Origin: Stigmatella aurantiaca | Lineage (GTDB): Bacteria; Myxococcota; Myxococcia; Myxococcales; Myxococcaceae | Reading direction: 5' to 3' | Assembly (NCBI RefSeq): GCF_900109545.1 | Contig: NZ_FOAP01000027.1 | Coordinates: forward strand, 62,001-126,000 | DNA length: 64,000 bases | Shown: positions 17,420 through 25,713 of the stretch, piece after piece | Layout: each line of letters begins with the position of its first letter | How positions within the stretch are numbered: position 1 is the stretch's first letter | Translations under genes and position numbers: made by a program | Notes under the pieces: model-generated | Told to the model about the DNA's origin: nothing | Seen by the model: only the letters and a program-made list of their open reading frames with translations | The model's database searches: none

Positions 17420-17748
17420 GCACGCCCCTCCACCCCACGGCGAATGGCCGTGTCCTCTATGATGTGTACGGCCGGGAGAAGCCGGGCGCGCCCGTCAAGC
17501 ACCTGGGCACGCTGGAGGCCCCGGACGCGGAGCTGGCCGGGCTCTATGCCAGCCAGCTCTTCGCCCGGCGCGGGGAGTGCCACGGCCTGCACGTCGAGGC
17601 GCGCACGCAGCAGCAGTCCGCGCCGTCCTACGAGCGGGTGCTGGAGCACCATTCCCTGCGGAACGCGTCCAGCCACTCGCCCCAGAAGCGCGCCCCCAAG
17701 CAGGAGGAGAAGCGGGACGAGGGAAAGAAGGGCCATGCGCACCTTTGA
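17416..17748 (+). CDS. PaaB-like oxygenase subunit
   Basis: 110 residues starting at GTG inside the PaaA stop (GTGA overlap). The first 65 residues match the PaaB fold: VLYDVYGREKPGAPVKHLGTLEA, then LYASQLFARRGECHGLHVEA. PaaB is a small structural subunit that organises the PaaAC complex. The last 40 residues are charged (KRAPKQEEKRDEGKKGHAH) and probably disordered. It overlaps the PaaC-like gene by 14 bases. The assignment rests on the fold pattern plus position between PaaA and PaaC. Confidence 0.82.
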   Translation: MSTPLHPTANGRVLYDVYGREKPGAPVKHLGTLEAPDAELAGLYASQLFARRGECHGLHVEARTQQQSAPSYERVLEHHSLRNASSHSPQKRAPKQEEKRDEGKKGHAHL

Positions 17749-18496
17749 GCCCCGCGTGGAGCTGCTTCTGGCGCTCGCCGACGATGAACTCCTGCTGGGC
17801 CACCGTGACTCCGAGTGGACGGGCGTCGCGCCCAATGTCGAGGAGGATGTCGCCTTCAGCTCCATCGCGCAGGACGAGGTCGGCCATGCGATGGCGCTCT
17901 ATGGGCTCGCCGGCCCGTGGTTGGGCCAGGATGTGAACGCCCTGGTGTTCTCCCGGGAGCCGCGGGACTTCCGCCACGCGCGCCTGCTCGAGGCGCCCCG
18001 GGGGGACTTCGCGTTCACCATCGTCCGCCGCTTCGTCTACGAGCTGGCGGACCGGCTGCGCATCGAGGCGCTGGGCGCGTCGGCGCTGGTGCCGCTCGCG
18101 GAGCTCGCGCGGAAGATCCGCCGCGAGGAAGTGCTCCACTTCGACCATGCCTGGCTGTGGCTGCGCCGGCTGTCGGCGAGGGAGCCGGGCCGCGCCCGCA
18201 TCGAACAGGCGCTCCAGGCGGTGCTCCCCGCGGCCGCGGGGCTGCTGGTGGCCCTGCCCTCGGAGGAGCCGCTGCTCTCGGAGGGGGTGCTGCCCGGCTC
18301 GTGGGAGCCGCTCTGGGCCACGTGGCGGGAGCAACTGCTGCAGCACCTGGGGCACATCGGCTTCGCCCACCTCGCCGAGGGGCTGGCCTATACCCGCGCG
18401 GCGCTCGACCGCTATGCCGTCCCGTCGCCCACGTTCCTGGCCATCCACCGGGACGTCACCGAGGTGAGCCGGCTGGCTCCGGGAGGCCACTGGTGA
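17735..18496 (+). CDS. PaaC-like oxygenase structural subunit
   Basis: 253 residues, ferritin-like. It contains LLALADDELLLGHRDSEWTGVAPNVEEDVAF, SSIAQDEVGHAMALYGL, and RKIRREEVLHFDHAWLWLRRL, the characteristic PaaC order. In known complexes PaaC is the catalytically inactive partner of PaaA; here E-x-x-H pairs are still visible (DEVGH, EEVLHFDH). The ATG at 17735 lies inside the end of the PaaB-like gene, with AAAGAAGG upstream, showing tight coupling. The 3' end overlaps the PaaD-like start (GTGA). Confidence 0.85.
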   Translation: MRTFEPRVELLLALADDELLLGHRDSEWTGVAPNVEEDVAFSSIAQDEVGHAMALYGLAGPWLGQDVNALVFSREPRDFRHARLLEAPRGDFAFTIVRRFVYELADRLRIEALGASALVPLAELARKIRREEVLHFDHAWLWLRRLSAREPGRARIEQALQAVLPAAAGLLVALPSEEPLLSEGVLPGSWEPLWATWREQLLQHLGHIGFAHLAEGLAYTRAALDRYAVPSPTFLAIHRDVTEVSRLAPGGHW

Positions 18497-18999
18497 GCCC
18501 GCCCGAGGGGGGGGCCTCGGCGGTGTGGACCGCGCTCGATGGCGTGAATGATCCGGAGCTGCCGGTCATCTCCATCGTGCAGCTGGGCATGGTCCGGGAC
18601 GTGCGCGTCGACGGCGCGCGGTGCACCGTCGTGTTCTCGCCCACCTTTCTGGGCTGCCCCGCGAGCCGGCTCATCTCCCGGGAGATCGAACAGGCTGTGC
18701 GGGGGCTCGGCCTCGAGCCGGATGTCCAGGTGTCGCACGCCAAGCCCTGGAGCCCCGGGCAGATCAGCGCCCAGGGGCGCGAGGCGCTGCGCGCGGTGCA
18801 CATCAGCATTGGCCACGGCGCCGTCACGGAGGAGGGCGCCCTGGGGGGGCTCGAGTCGCTGGAGAAGGACCGCGTGCCCTGCACCCGCTGTGGCAGCGAG
18901 GACACGGTCCTGATCAGCGCGTTTGGCTCCACCCGGTGCCGTGCCGTCCGCAGGTGCAAGCCTTGCCAGGGTCTTTTCGAGCAGCTCAAGCCCCTGTAA
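18493..18999 (+). CDS. PaaD-like iron-sulfur/maturation protein
   Basis: 168 residues. An N-terminal MIP18/DUF59 domain (VNDPELPVISIVQLGMVRDVRV and TFLGCPASRLI) is followed by a C-terminal zinc-ribbon-like part with CTRCGSEDT and CKPCQGLF. This two-part layout is that of PaaD, thought to help mature the complex or its Fe-S partner. GTG start overlaps the PaaC-like stop. No PaaE-type reductase gene follows; the next gene is an MmpL exporter 34 bases on, so electrons must come from a reductase encoded elsewhere. Confidence 0.85.
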   Translation: MSPPEGGASAVWTALDGVNDPELPVISIVQLGMVRDVRVDGARCTVVFSPTFLGCPASRLISREIEQAVRGLGLEPDVQVSHAKPWSPGQISAQGREALRAVHISIGHGAVTEEGALGGLESLEKDRVPCTRCGSEDTVLISAFGSTRCRAVRRCKPCQGLFEQLKPL

Positions 19000-19032
19000 G
19001 GGGAGGGCCGCATCGATGATAGGAGAACACGG

Positions 19033-21471
19033 GTGATTTCACGGCTCCTCGATCAATTCTTCGCCTGGTACGCGGATGTGTTCCTGCGCCGGCGCTACGT
19101 GTTCCTCGCGGCCATGCTCGTGGGGGTGGCCACCCTGGCGGCGTTCGTCCCGAAGCTGCGCTTCGACAACTCGCCCGAGTCGTTCTTCCTCCGGGAAGAC
19201 AAGACGCTGGAGCGCTACCAGCATTTCCAGGCGCTGTTCGGCACGGATGAGTACGCGCTCATCGTCTTCGAGCGGAAGGAGCCCTGGACCCAGGAGTTCA
19301 TCGAGCAGCTCCGGACGCTCACGGACCGGCTCGCCAAGGTGCCCGATGTGCTCGAGGCCACCTCCATCGCCAACGTGCGCCACGTGGTGGGCGAGGACGA
19401 CCAGCTCATCGTCGAGGACTTCATCCCCCTGGAGATGAAGGAGCCGGCGGAGCTGGAGGCCCGGCGCAAGGCCGCGCAGGAGCACCCCTACTACCGGGAC
19501 ATGTTCGTGAGCGCGGATGGCACCTCGCTGGGCCTCGTGCTCAAGACGCAGATCCACGCGGGGGAGATCGACTACAAGATCGAGATGACCAAGCGCTTCC
19601 GGGCCCTCCTGGCCGAGGAGCCCTACCGGGCCTGGGGGGCCCGCGTGGTGGGCAGCCCCGTGCTGGACGCGGACGTCCGGGAGATCATGTCCCGGGAGAG
19701 TGGCACCTTCTGTGTGCTCGTCCTGCTCCTGATGAGCGCGGTGTTCTACATCGTCTTCCGCAGCTGGCTGGCGGTGGTGCTGCCCATCACGGTGGCGCTG
19801 CTCTCGGTGGTCTGCGCCCTGGGGTTGATGGGGCTCACCGGGATGCCCTTCACGCTCGTCTCGGCGATCATCCCGTCCTTCCTCATCTCCACCGGCGTGG
19901 GGCCGAGCATCTTCCTGCTCTCGGCGTTCTTCAACACCGTCAACGAGGGGCGCTCCCCGCGCGAGGCCGTGGCCGAGGCGCTGCGGCACTCGGCCTCCTC
20001 GAGCGTGCTGTCGATGGTGACCACGGCGGCGGGCCTGTTCGCCTTCTCCGTCTCGAAGATCCGCCCCATCGAGGAGCTGGGCCGCACGATGGGGACCGCG
20101 CTCGGCATCTCCTTCTGCATCACGCTCATCCTCGTCCCCTTCGTGCTGGCGGGGCGCAAGCACATCGCCGCCTCCGCGAAGCGCAAGGACATGCTGGAGG
20201 GGCGGGTGCAGGGGCTGCGCACCTGGGCCGAGATGGTGATGCGCCACCGGCGCAAAATCATCGTCATCTTCAGCCTGTTCGTCGCCACGGCGCTCTCCGG
20301 CGCGCTCCGGCTCCGCTCGGACTACCACTACCTGGGCGTCTTCAAGACCTCCACCCCGCTGCGGCAGGACTACGACTACGTCGAGCGGGCGATGAAGGCG
20401 AGCACGTCGATCGAGGTGCTCATCGACACGGGCAAGCCCGATGGCGTGAAGAACCCGGCCCTGCTCCAGGCCATGCTCGGCCTGGAGCGCACCGTGGCCG
20501 AGCGCTTCGCCAGCATGGGCGCCAAGCCCTACAGCGTGGCGGACCTGACCAGTGAAATTAACCAGGCGCTGAGCAACGGCAATCCCGAGGCCTACACCAT
20601 CCCGGCCACGGCCAACGCGGTGGCCGAGAACCTGCTCCTGTACCAGCTCTCGGGCGACGACGAGCTCACCAGCCTCGTCAGCTCCGACTTCCGCTACGCG
20701 CGCATCCGCATCGCGGTGGCGAACCGGCCGGACCAGGAGAACCAGGCGGTCTTCGCCGTCATCCAGGAGTACACCGGCAAGCACCTGGGCGCGGCCGTGG
20801 GCAGCCCCAAGGTGGAGGTGACGGGGCTCATCCACCTGTGGGCCGCCATCGACAGCTACCTGGCCCAGACGGAGCTCGAGGCGCTGCTCATCACGGTGCT
20901 GGCCGTGGCCCTGGTGATGATCGCCGTCTTCCGCTCGGTGCTGCTGGGGCTGCTGGTGGCCGCGCTCAACGCCTCGGCGGTGCTGGGCACGCTGGGGCTC
21001 ATGGGCTACCTGGGCATCTGGCTCGACCCCTACACCATCCTCATCGCCAGCTTCGCCCTGGGCATCCTGGACGATGACTCCATCCACATCGTGCGCGACA
21101 TCCAGCGCCAGTACGCGCAGACCGGGGACTTGCGGGTGGCCATCGTGAACGCCAGCTCCTCGGCGGGACAGGGCATCTTCTATCTGTCGGCGGCGCTGGC
21201 GTGCGGCTTCGCCACCTATGCCTTCTCCACGGTGGCGAGCCTGAGCAAGTTCGGGCTGCTCATCGCCTTCACCGTGGTGCTCGGCGCGGTGACGGAGTTC
21301 ATCTTCGCGCCCGCGGTGCTCAAGGCCGTGGGCGAGCCGCTGTTCCGCCGCTCCCGGCTCCCGGCGCATGCGCCGCCCGGGGCGGCCCTGGCCGAGGTGA
21401 AGTCCGTGCCCGGCCTGAGCGGCACGCACGAGGACACGTCGTCGGATTTCCGGAAGGAGGCCAGCAAGTGA
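19033..21471 (+). CDS. MmpL/RND-superfamily lipid exporter
   Basis: 812 residues, two homologous halves each with one membrane helix, a periplasmic porter loop and about five more helices. The first half has DNSPESFFLREDKTLERYQHF after the first helix and the sterol-sensing-like stretch VVLPITVALLSVVCALGLMGL; the second has YTILIASFALGILDDDSIHIVRD with the acidic D-D-D typical of proton-driven members. These transporters usually export lipids or hydrophobic metabolites. GTG start with AGGAG upstream. The TGA overlaps the start of the next gene by one base. The tail after residue 780 is cytoplasmic and charged. Confidence 0.9.
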   Translation: MISRLLDQFFAWYADVFLRRRYVFLAAMLVGVATLAAFVPKLRFDNSPESFFLREDKTLERYQHFQALFGTDEYALIVFERKEPWTQEFIEQLRTLTDRLAKVPDVLEATSIANVRHVVGEDDQLIVEDFIPLEMKEPAELEARRKAAQEHPYYRDMFVSADGTSLGLVLKTQIHAGEIDYKIEMTKRFRALLAEEPYRAWGARVVGSPVLDADVREIMSRESGTFCVLVLLLMSAVFYIVFRSWLAVVLPITVALLSVVCALGLMGLTGMPFTLVSAIIPSFLISTGVGPSIFLLSAFFNTVNEGRSPREAVAEALRHSASSSVLSMVTTAAGLFAFSVSKIRPIEELGRTMGTALGISFCITLILVPFVLAGRKHIAASAKRKDMLEGRVQGLRTWAEMVMRHRRKIIVIFSLFVATALSGALRLRSDYHYLGVFKTSTPLRQDYDYVERAMKASTSIEVLIDTGKPDGVKNPALLQAMLGLERTVAERFASMGAKPYSVADLTSEINQALSNGNPEAYTIPATANAVAENLLLYQLSGDDELTSLVSSDFRYARIRIAVANRPDQENQAVFAVIQEYTGKHLGAAVGSPKVEVTGLIHLWAAIDSYLAQTELEALLITVLAVALVMIAVFRSVLLGLLVAALNASAVLGTLGLMGYLGIWLDPYTILIASFALGILDDDSIHIVRDIQRQYAQTGDLRVAIVNASSSAGQGIFYLSAALACGFATYAFSTVASLSKFGLLIAFTVVLGAVTEFIFAPAVLKAVGEPLFRRSRLPAHAPPGAALAEVKSVPGLSGTHEDTSSDFRKEASK

Positions 21472-22277
21472 TGAGCGGATACGGCATGAAGTTCGGGCTT
21501 CTCCCCTTCGCCCTGATGGGGGCCGCGGTGCTCTTGGGGCCCACGCGGGCCCACGCGGACGACATCACCGGCAGCGGCGCCGCCGTCCTGACGCAGATCG
21601 CCGCGTCGGACAGCTGGGGCTTCGCCGATGCGGAGCTCAAGGCCCAGGCGCTCATCCGCGAGAAGGATGGGAAGAGCCGCACGGTGCGCTTCTCGGCGCA
21701 GTCGCGCTACTACGAGGGGACGCTGACCAAGAGCCTGGTGCGCTTCCTGGCGCCGCCGGACCTCAACGGCGTCAAGTTCCTGCAGGTCCAGAAGCGGGAC
21801 ACGGATGACGAGCGCTACATCTACCTGCCCGAGCTCAAGCGGGTCCGGCGCGTCTCCGGCAAGCTGCGCGCCGGCTCGTTCATGACCACCGACTTCGCGT
21901 TCGCCGACCTGGACCGGCGCGAGCTCCGGTTCGCGGAGGCCACCGCCCTGCCCGATGAAAAGGTGGGGGACACCGTGTGCAACCGCTTGACCGTGAAGCC
22001 CACCTCCAGCGACGCGCAGTACTCGCGGCTCGAGGTGTGGGCGCGCAAGGACAACCACATGATCCTCAAGTCCCAGATGTACGATCTCAAGGGCGCTCAC
22101 GCCAAGACGTTCACCGTCGAGGAGAGCAAGCAGATCCAGGGGCGGTGGTTCGTCACCCGCTCCCGCATGGAGAACCACTCGGGGCAGCGGGCCACGACGC
22201 TCGTGCTCGAGCAGATCGTCCCGCGCAAGGACTTCCCGGACAACCTCTTCGACTCCCGCCGGCTGGAGCAGGAGTAG
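21471..22277 (+). CDS. LolA-like outer membrane lipoprotein-sorting family protein
   Basis: 268 residues, signal peptide MKFGLLPFALMGAAVLLGP with cleavage after AHAD. The mature part has the LolA/LppX half-barrel features: KTVRFSAQ-type strands, SLVRFLAPPDLNGVKFLQVQ, YIYLPELKRVRRVSG, SFMTTDFAFADLDR and RLEVWARKDNHMILKSQMYD. This subgroup typically sits next to MmpL transporters and is thought to carry a lipid across the periplasm. ATG at 21471 overlaps the MmpL stop; AAGGAGG lies 10 bases upstream. An ATG at 21486 would give a shorter signal. Confidence 0.88.
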   Translation: MSGYGMKFGLLPFALMGAAVLLGPTRAHADDITGSGAAVLTQIAASDSWGFADAELKAQALIREKDGKSRTVRFSAQSRYYEGTLTKSLVRFLAPPDLNGVKFLQVQKRDTDDERYIYLPELKRVRRVSGKLRAGSFMTTDFAFADLDRRELRFAEATALPDEKVGDTVCNRLTVKPTSSDAQYSRLEVWARKDNHMILKSQMYDLKGAHAKTFTVEESKQIQGRWFVTRSRMENHSGQRATTLVLEQIVPRKDFPDNLFDSRRLEQE

Positions 22278-22281
22278 TCCC

Positions 22282-23862
22282 ATGGGGTGGAAGCAGGTGC
22301 GAGGCGGTGGGCTGGTGGCCCTCCTGATGCTGGCCCCCGGGAGCGTGGGGGCCGCGCAGCAGGAGGAGGCGCCGCTGGCGGGGGACGCGGAGTCCCCTGC
22401 CCCCGCCGCGGAAGAGGCGTCTTCCCCCGCGGACGCGTCCGGGGGCCTGGACACGTCCGGGGACTCCTTCGGCGAGGCCTCGCTGGAGGGCTTCGCCAGC
22501 GAGAGCCAGGCCTCCACCGAGCTGCTCGGCTGGGCCCGGCTCTCGCCCACCTATGACTTCCCCCGGAGCGGGCCCACCGGTGAGCCGCCCGAGCTGCGCA
22601 CCCCGCACGACCGGCTGACGGAGCGCTCGACGCTCTATCTGCGCTTCCACCACCGGCGCGGCGATGGGTGGTCCTTCGCGGCCTCGGGCGCGCTCGATCA
22701 CCGCGTGCGCTGGCGCAAGCAGACGCCGCCCGCCGGGCAGGAGGCAGGAGACTCCTGGCGCACGCAGCTCGAGCCGCGGCTGCAGGAGCTCTACCTTGGC
22801 CTGTCCGGGGCCTCGCTGAGCGTGACCCTCGGACAGCAGCGGATCGCCTGGGGCCGCAACGAAGTCCTGGCCATCAATGATGTCGTCAACCCGCAGGACC
22901 TGCGCGACCCGCTGCTGGTCCCGGAGGAGCTCCGGTACAAGCCGGTCATCGCCGCGCGGGTGGACCTCTCGCTGGGCTCGAGCTCGCTCCAGCTCATCGC
23001 CGTGCCCTTCTTCCAGCCGGCCAGCTTCGACTTCTACGGGAGCAACTGGGCGCTGGTGCAGGACGCCGCGCCCGCCGCGTACCGCGCCGTCCTGGGCCAG
23101 CTGGGAGACTCGTCCCAGGGCAGCGCCCTGTTCTCCCCGGAGCGCGGCGTGAGCGCGGGGCTCACCCAGGCGGCCGCGGGGCTCCGCTTCTCCTGGCGGC
23201 TGGGCGGCGTGGAGATCAACCACTATTACCACCTGGGCTTCGACTCCACGCCCCGCTGGCGGGTGGATGAGGCGCAGCTCGCGGCCTTGTTGGATCCGGC
23301 GCTTCAGGAGGATCCGGCCGCCCGGGCGCTGGCCTTCAACCGCTTCGCCGAGACGGTCTCCGTCAGCTACCAGCGCCGCCACCACGTGGGCTTCTCCGCG
23401 GTGGGCGAGGCGGGGCCCTTCATCCTCTACGGCGAGGGGGCCTATGACTCGCGCAAGGTGTTCATCACCCAGGCGCTCTCCACGGCCGTCCACCCCTTCC
23501 TCACCGCCCTGGCCGGCATCGAGTACCAGCGCGACTTTGATCAGGTGGTGGACTTCGCCCTGTCCTACGGGCGGATCCTCCCCCGCGAGGGGCAGCCTCC
23601 CCCGCTGCTCTGGAACGAGCGCGACAGCCTGGGCTCGGCGCTCACCGTGCGCTGGGGGCTGACGGAGGAGTTCTCGCTGGAGGGCCAGGGTGGGGTGGGA
23701 TTCATCCCCCTGGGGGTGAGTGGACGGCTCGGAGTGCGCTGGAAGCGCGAGCACCTCTCCTGCACCGTGGGCGCGCTCCTCCTGGCCGGCGAGACGTTCT
23801 CCTACGGCGGCTACTACCGCGCGAACCAGGGGCTCTACGCGGATCTGCGCTACGTGTTCTGA
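22282..23862 (+). CDS. Outer-membrane beta-barrel protein, DUF1302-like
   Basis: 526 residues. Signal peptide ends near GSVGAAQ; a low-complexity Ala/Glu/Pro-rich segment to about residue 75 follows. After that come alternating amphipathic strands to the C-terminus, which ends in DLRYVF with an aromatic last residue as in outer-membrane barrels. LSVTLGQQRIAWGRNEVLAIN plus DVVNPQDLRDPLL resemble the G-R-Q-x-x-x-W-G and N-P-x-D elements of DUF1302 proteins. It starts 4 bases after the LolA-like gene. Together with MmpL it suggests an inner membrane to outer membrane export route. Confidence 0.75.
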   Translation: MGWKQVRGGGLVALLMLAPGSVGAAQQEEAPLAGDAESPAPAAEEASSPADASGGLDTSGDSFGEASLEGFASESQASTELLGWARLSPTYDFPRSGPTGEPPELRTPHDRLTERSTLYLRFHHRRGDGWSFAASGALDHRVRWRKQTPPAGQEAGDSWRTQLEPRLQELYLGLSGASLSVTLGQQRIAWGRNEVLAINDVVNPQDLRDPLLVPEELRYKPVIAARVDLSLGSSSLQLIAVPFFQPASFDFYGSNWALVQDAAPAAYRAVLGQLGDSSQGSALFSPERGVSAGLTQAAAGLRFSWRLGGVEINHYYHLGFDSTPRWRVDEAQLAALLDPALQEDPAARALAFNRFAETVSVSYQRRHHVGFSAVGEAGPFILYGEGAYDSRKVFITQALSTAVHPFLTALAGIEYQRDFDQVVDFALSYGRILPREGQPPPLLWNERDSLGSALTVRWGLTEEFSLEGQGGVGFIPLGVSGRLGVRWKREHLSCTVGALLLAGETFSYGGYYRANQGLYADLRYVF

Positions 23863-24012
23863 GCCGGCCAGGTACTCCTTGCACCTACTTCAGCCGACCT
23901 AATTTTCCAGTTTGTCGGAATATTTTCGTCAGGCATTTAATTTGAAACCGGGGTGTGCTAGTTAATCAACGGTTCCCACAAGCCGCACAGGCTGCAAGTT
24001 CCGAGGGTATCC
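23863..24012 (+). promoter_or_regulatory. AT-rich leader, probable internal promoter of the lipid module
   Basis: A 150-base gene-free interval before the fatty acyl-AMP ligase. It is much richer in A/T than its surroundings (AATTTTCCAG, AATATTTTCG, CATTTAATTTG, TAGTTAATC) and carries CCGAC 23894-23898 facing GTCGG 23914-23918. This suggests a separate promoter for the four-gene module, but no consensus -35/-10 pair is certain. Confidence 0.4.
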
Positions 24013-25713
24013 GTGAACACCATCGTCGAAGCGATGCGCCAAAGCGCCGAGCGCGATCCACGCCGTCCGCAGTTCACGTGGTTGATGGATGGCGAGCAGG
24101 AGGGAGGCACGCTGGACACGGCCGGCCTGGACCGGCTGGCGCGTGCAGGGGCCGCGGCGCTGCAAGAGGCGGGCGCCACCGGTGAGCGGGTGGTGTTGCT
24201 GATCCGCCCCGGGCTCGAGTTCATCGCGGGCTTTCTGGCCTGTCTCTACGCGGGGGCGCTGCCCGTGCCCGCCGTGGTGCCCCGCCGCGCGGCCGAGTTC
24301 GAGCGCCTGTTCGGCATCTCCAGCCGGGTGACGGCGCGCTTCGCGCTGGCCGATGGGGATCTGATCAAAACGCTGCCAGAGCCCCTGCGCCAGGCCAGCG
24401 GGATGAGCTGGCTGGCCATCGAGCAGGTCCTCGCGGCGGATGCGGAGCTCTGGCGGCCCTTCTCGCCGAAGCCCAGCGACCTGGCCTTCCTCCAGTTCAC
24501 CTCGGGCTCGACGGGCAATCCCCGGGGCGTCATGGTGAGCCACGGCAACCTCGTCCACAACAGCGAGTCCATCGTCTGGGTGCGCCGTGAGGATCCCTGC
24601 CGCGTGGTGGGCTGGTTGCCGCCCTACCATGACATGGGCCTCATCGGCTGCATCATCCACCCCATCCTCTCGCAGGTGCCGTCGGTGCTGATGTCGCCCC
24701 ACCACTTCCTGCAGCGCCCCGCGCGCTGGCTGGAGGCGGTCACCCGCTACCGGGGGACCATCAGCCCCGCCCCCGACTTCGCGCTGCGCCTGTGCGCCGA
24801 CCGCATCAGCGACGAGGATCGCGACCGGCTCGATCTGTCCAGCTGGAACATCCTCATCTGCGGCGCCGAGCCCGTGCGTCCCTCGACGTGGCAGGCCTTC
24901 GCGCCCCGCTTCGTGCCCGTGGGGCTGGACCCGAACATCCTCTCGCCCTGCTATGGCCTGGCCGAGTCCACGCTCATCACCACGGGGCGGCGCACGGATG
25001 CGCCGCTGGTGTTCCGCTCGGTGGATGCCACCGCGCTGGAGGAGGGCCGGGTGGAGCCCGGCGGGGAGCGGACGCGGATGCTGTTCGCCTGCGGCCGGCC
25101 TGTTCCGGGGCAGCAGGTGGTCATCGTGGACGAGCAGCTGCGGCCCCTGCCCGATGCGATGGTGGGGGAAATCCTCATCGCGGGTCCCAGCGCCACGCAT
25201 GGCTACTACGGCGACGAGCAGGCCACCCGGGAGACGTTCAAGGCCGAGGTGCAGGGCCATGAGGGGACCTTCATCCGCACCGGCGACCTCGGCTTCATGG
25301 ATGACGGCTCGCTGTACATCGTCGGGCGCATCAAGGACATCGTGAAGATCCGGGGCAAGACGCTGCACGCCCAGGACATCGAGGACGCGGCGTCCGCGGC
25401 CCACGCCGCGCTGAGCGCGGGCGCCCTCGCGGCCTTCTCCGTGGAGGAGGAGGGCGAGGAGCGGCTCGTCATCGTGGCGGAGCTCAAGCGCACCTCCCGC
25501 AACAGCCCGCCCGAGCCCATCGTGAACGCGGTCTGTGCCGCCGTGACGCGCGCCCATGGGGTGGTCCCCTTCGAGGTGTGCCTGCTGCGGCCGGGCGGGG
25601 TTCCCAGGACCTCGAGCGGCAAGGTGCGCCGCCGCGAATGCCGGCGCCAGTGGATGGAGCGCAGGCTCAATCCGTTCGCCGCCGAGGAAGAGCTGTCTCA
25701 GGCAGCACCATGA
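24013..25713 (+). CDS. Fatty acyl-AMP ligase (FAAL-type)
   Basis: 566 residues, ANL superfamily, FAAL subtype. Motifs: LAFLQFTSGSTGNPRGVMVSHGNL, the FAAL hallmark WLPPYHDMGLIG, CYGLAEST, FIRTGDLGFMDDG, GRIKDIVKIRGK followed by QDIE, and RTSSGKVRRREC with the last lysine. FAALs make acyl-AMP from free fatty acids and load an acyl carrier protein rather than CoA; the ACP encoded two genes on is the obvious partner. GTG start at 24013. The 3' end overlaps the dehydrogenase start (ATGA). Chain length cannot be read from sequence. Confidence 0.9.
   Translation: MNTIVEAMRQSAERDPRRPQFTWLMDGEQEGGTLDTAGLDRLARAGAAALQEAGATGERVVLLIRPGLEFIAGFLACLYAGALPVPAVVPRRAAEFERLFGISSRVTARFALADGDLIKTLPEPLRQASGMSWLAIEQVLAADAELWRPFSPKPSDLAFLQFTSGSTGNPRGVMVSHGNLVHNSESIVWVRREDPCRVVGWLPPYHDMGLIGCIIHPILSQVPSVLMSPHHFLQRPARWLEAVTRYRGTISPAPDFALRLCADRISDEDRDRLDLSSWNILICGAEPVRPSTWQAFAPRFVPVGLDPNILSPCYGLAESTLITTGRRTDAPLVFRSVDATALEEGRVEPGGERTRMLFACGRPVPGQQVVIVDEQLRPLPDAMVGEILIAGPSATHGYYGDEQATRETFKAEVQGHEGTFIRTGDLGFMDDGSLYIVGRIKDIVKIRGKTLHAQDIEDAASAAHAALSAGALAAFSVEEEGEERLVIVAELKRTSRNSPPEPIVNAVCAAVTRAHGVVPFEVCLLRPGGVPRTSSGKVRRRECRRQWMERRLNPFAAEEELSQAAP

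Noticed and set aside
16487-18999. Assigning gene symbols paaA-paaD
   Set aside because: Homology is clear, but the context is not phenylacetate breakdown, so orthology is not supported.
19039-21429. A minus-strand open frame of 796 codons
   Set aside because: Antisense of the MmpL gene, His/Arg-rich shadow with no domain.
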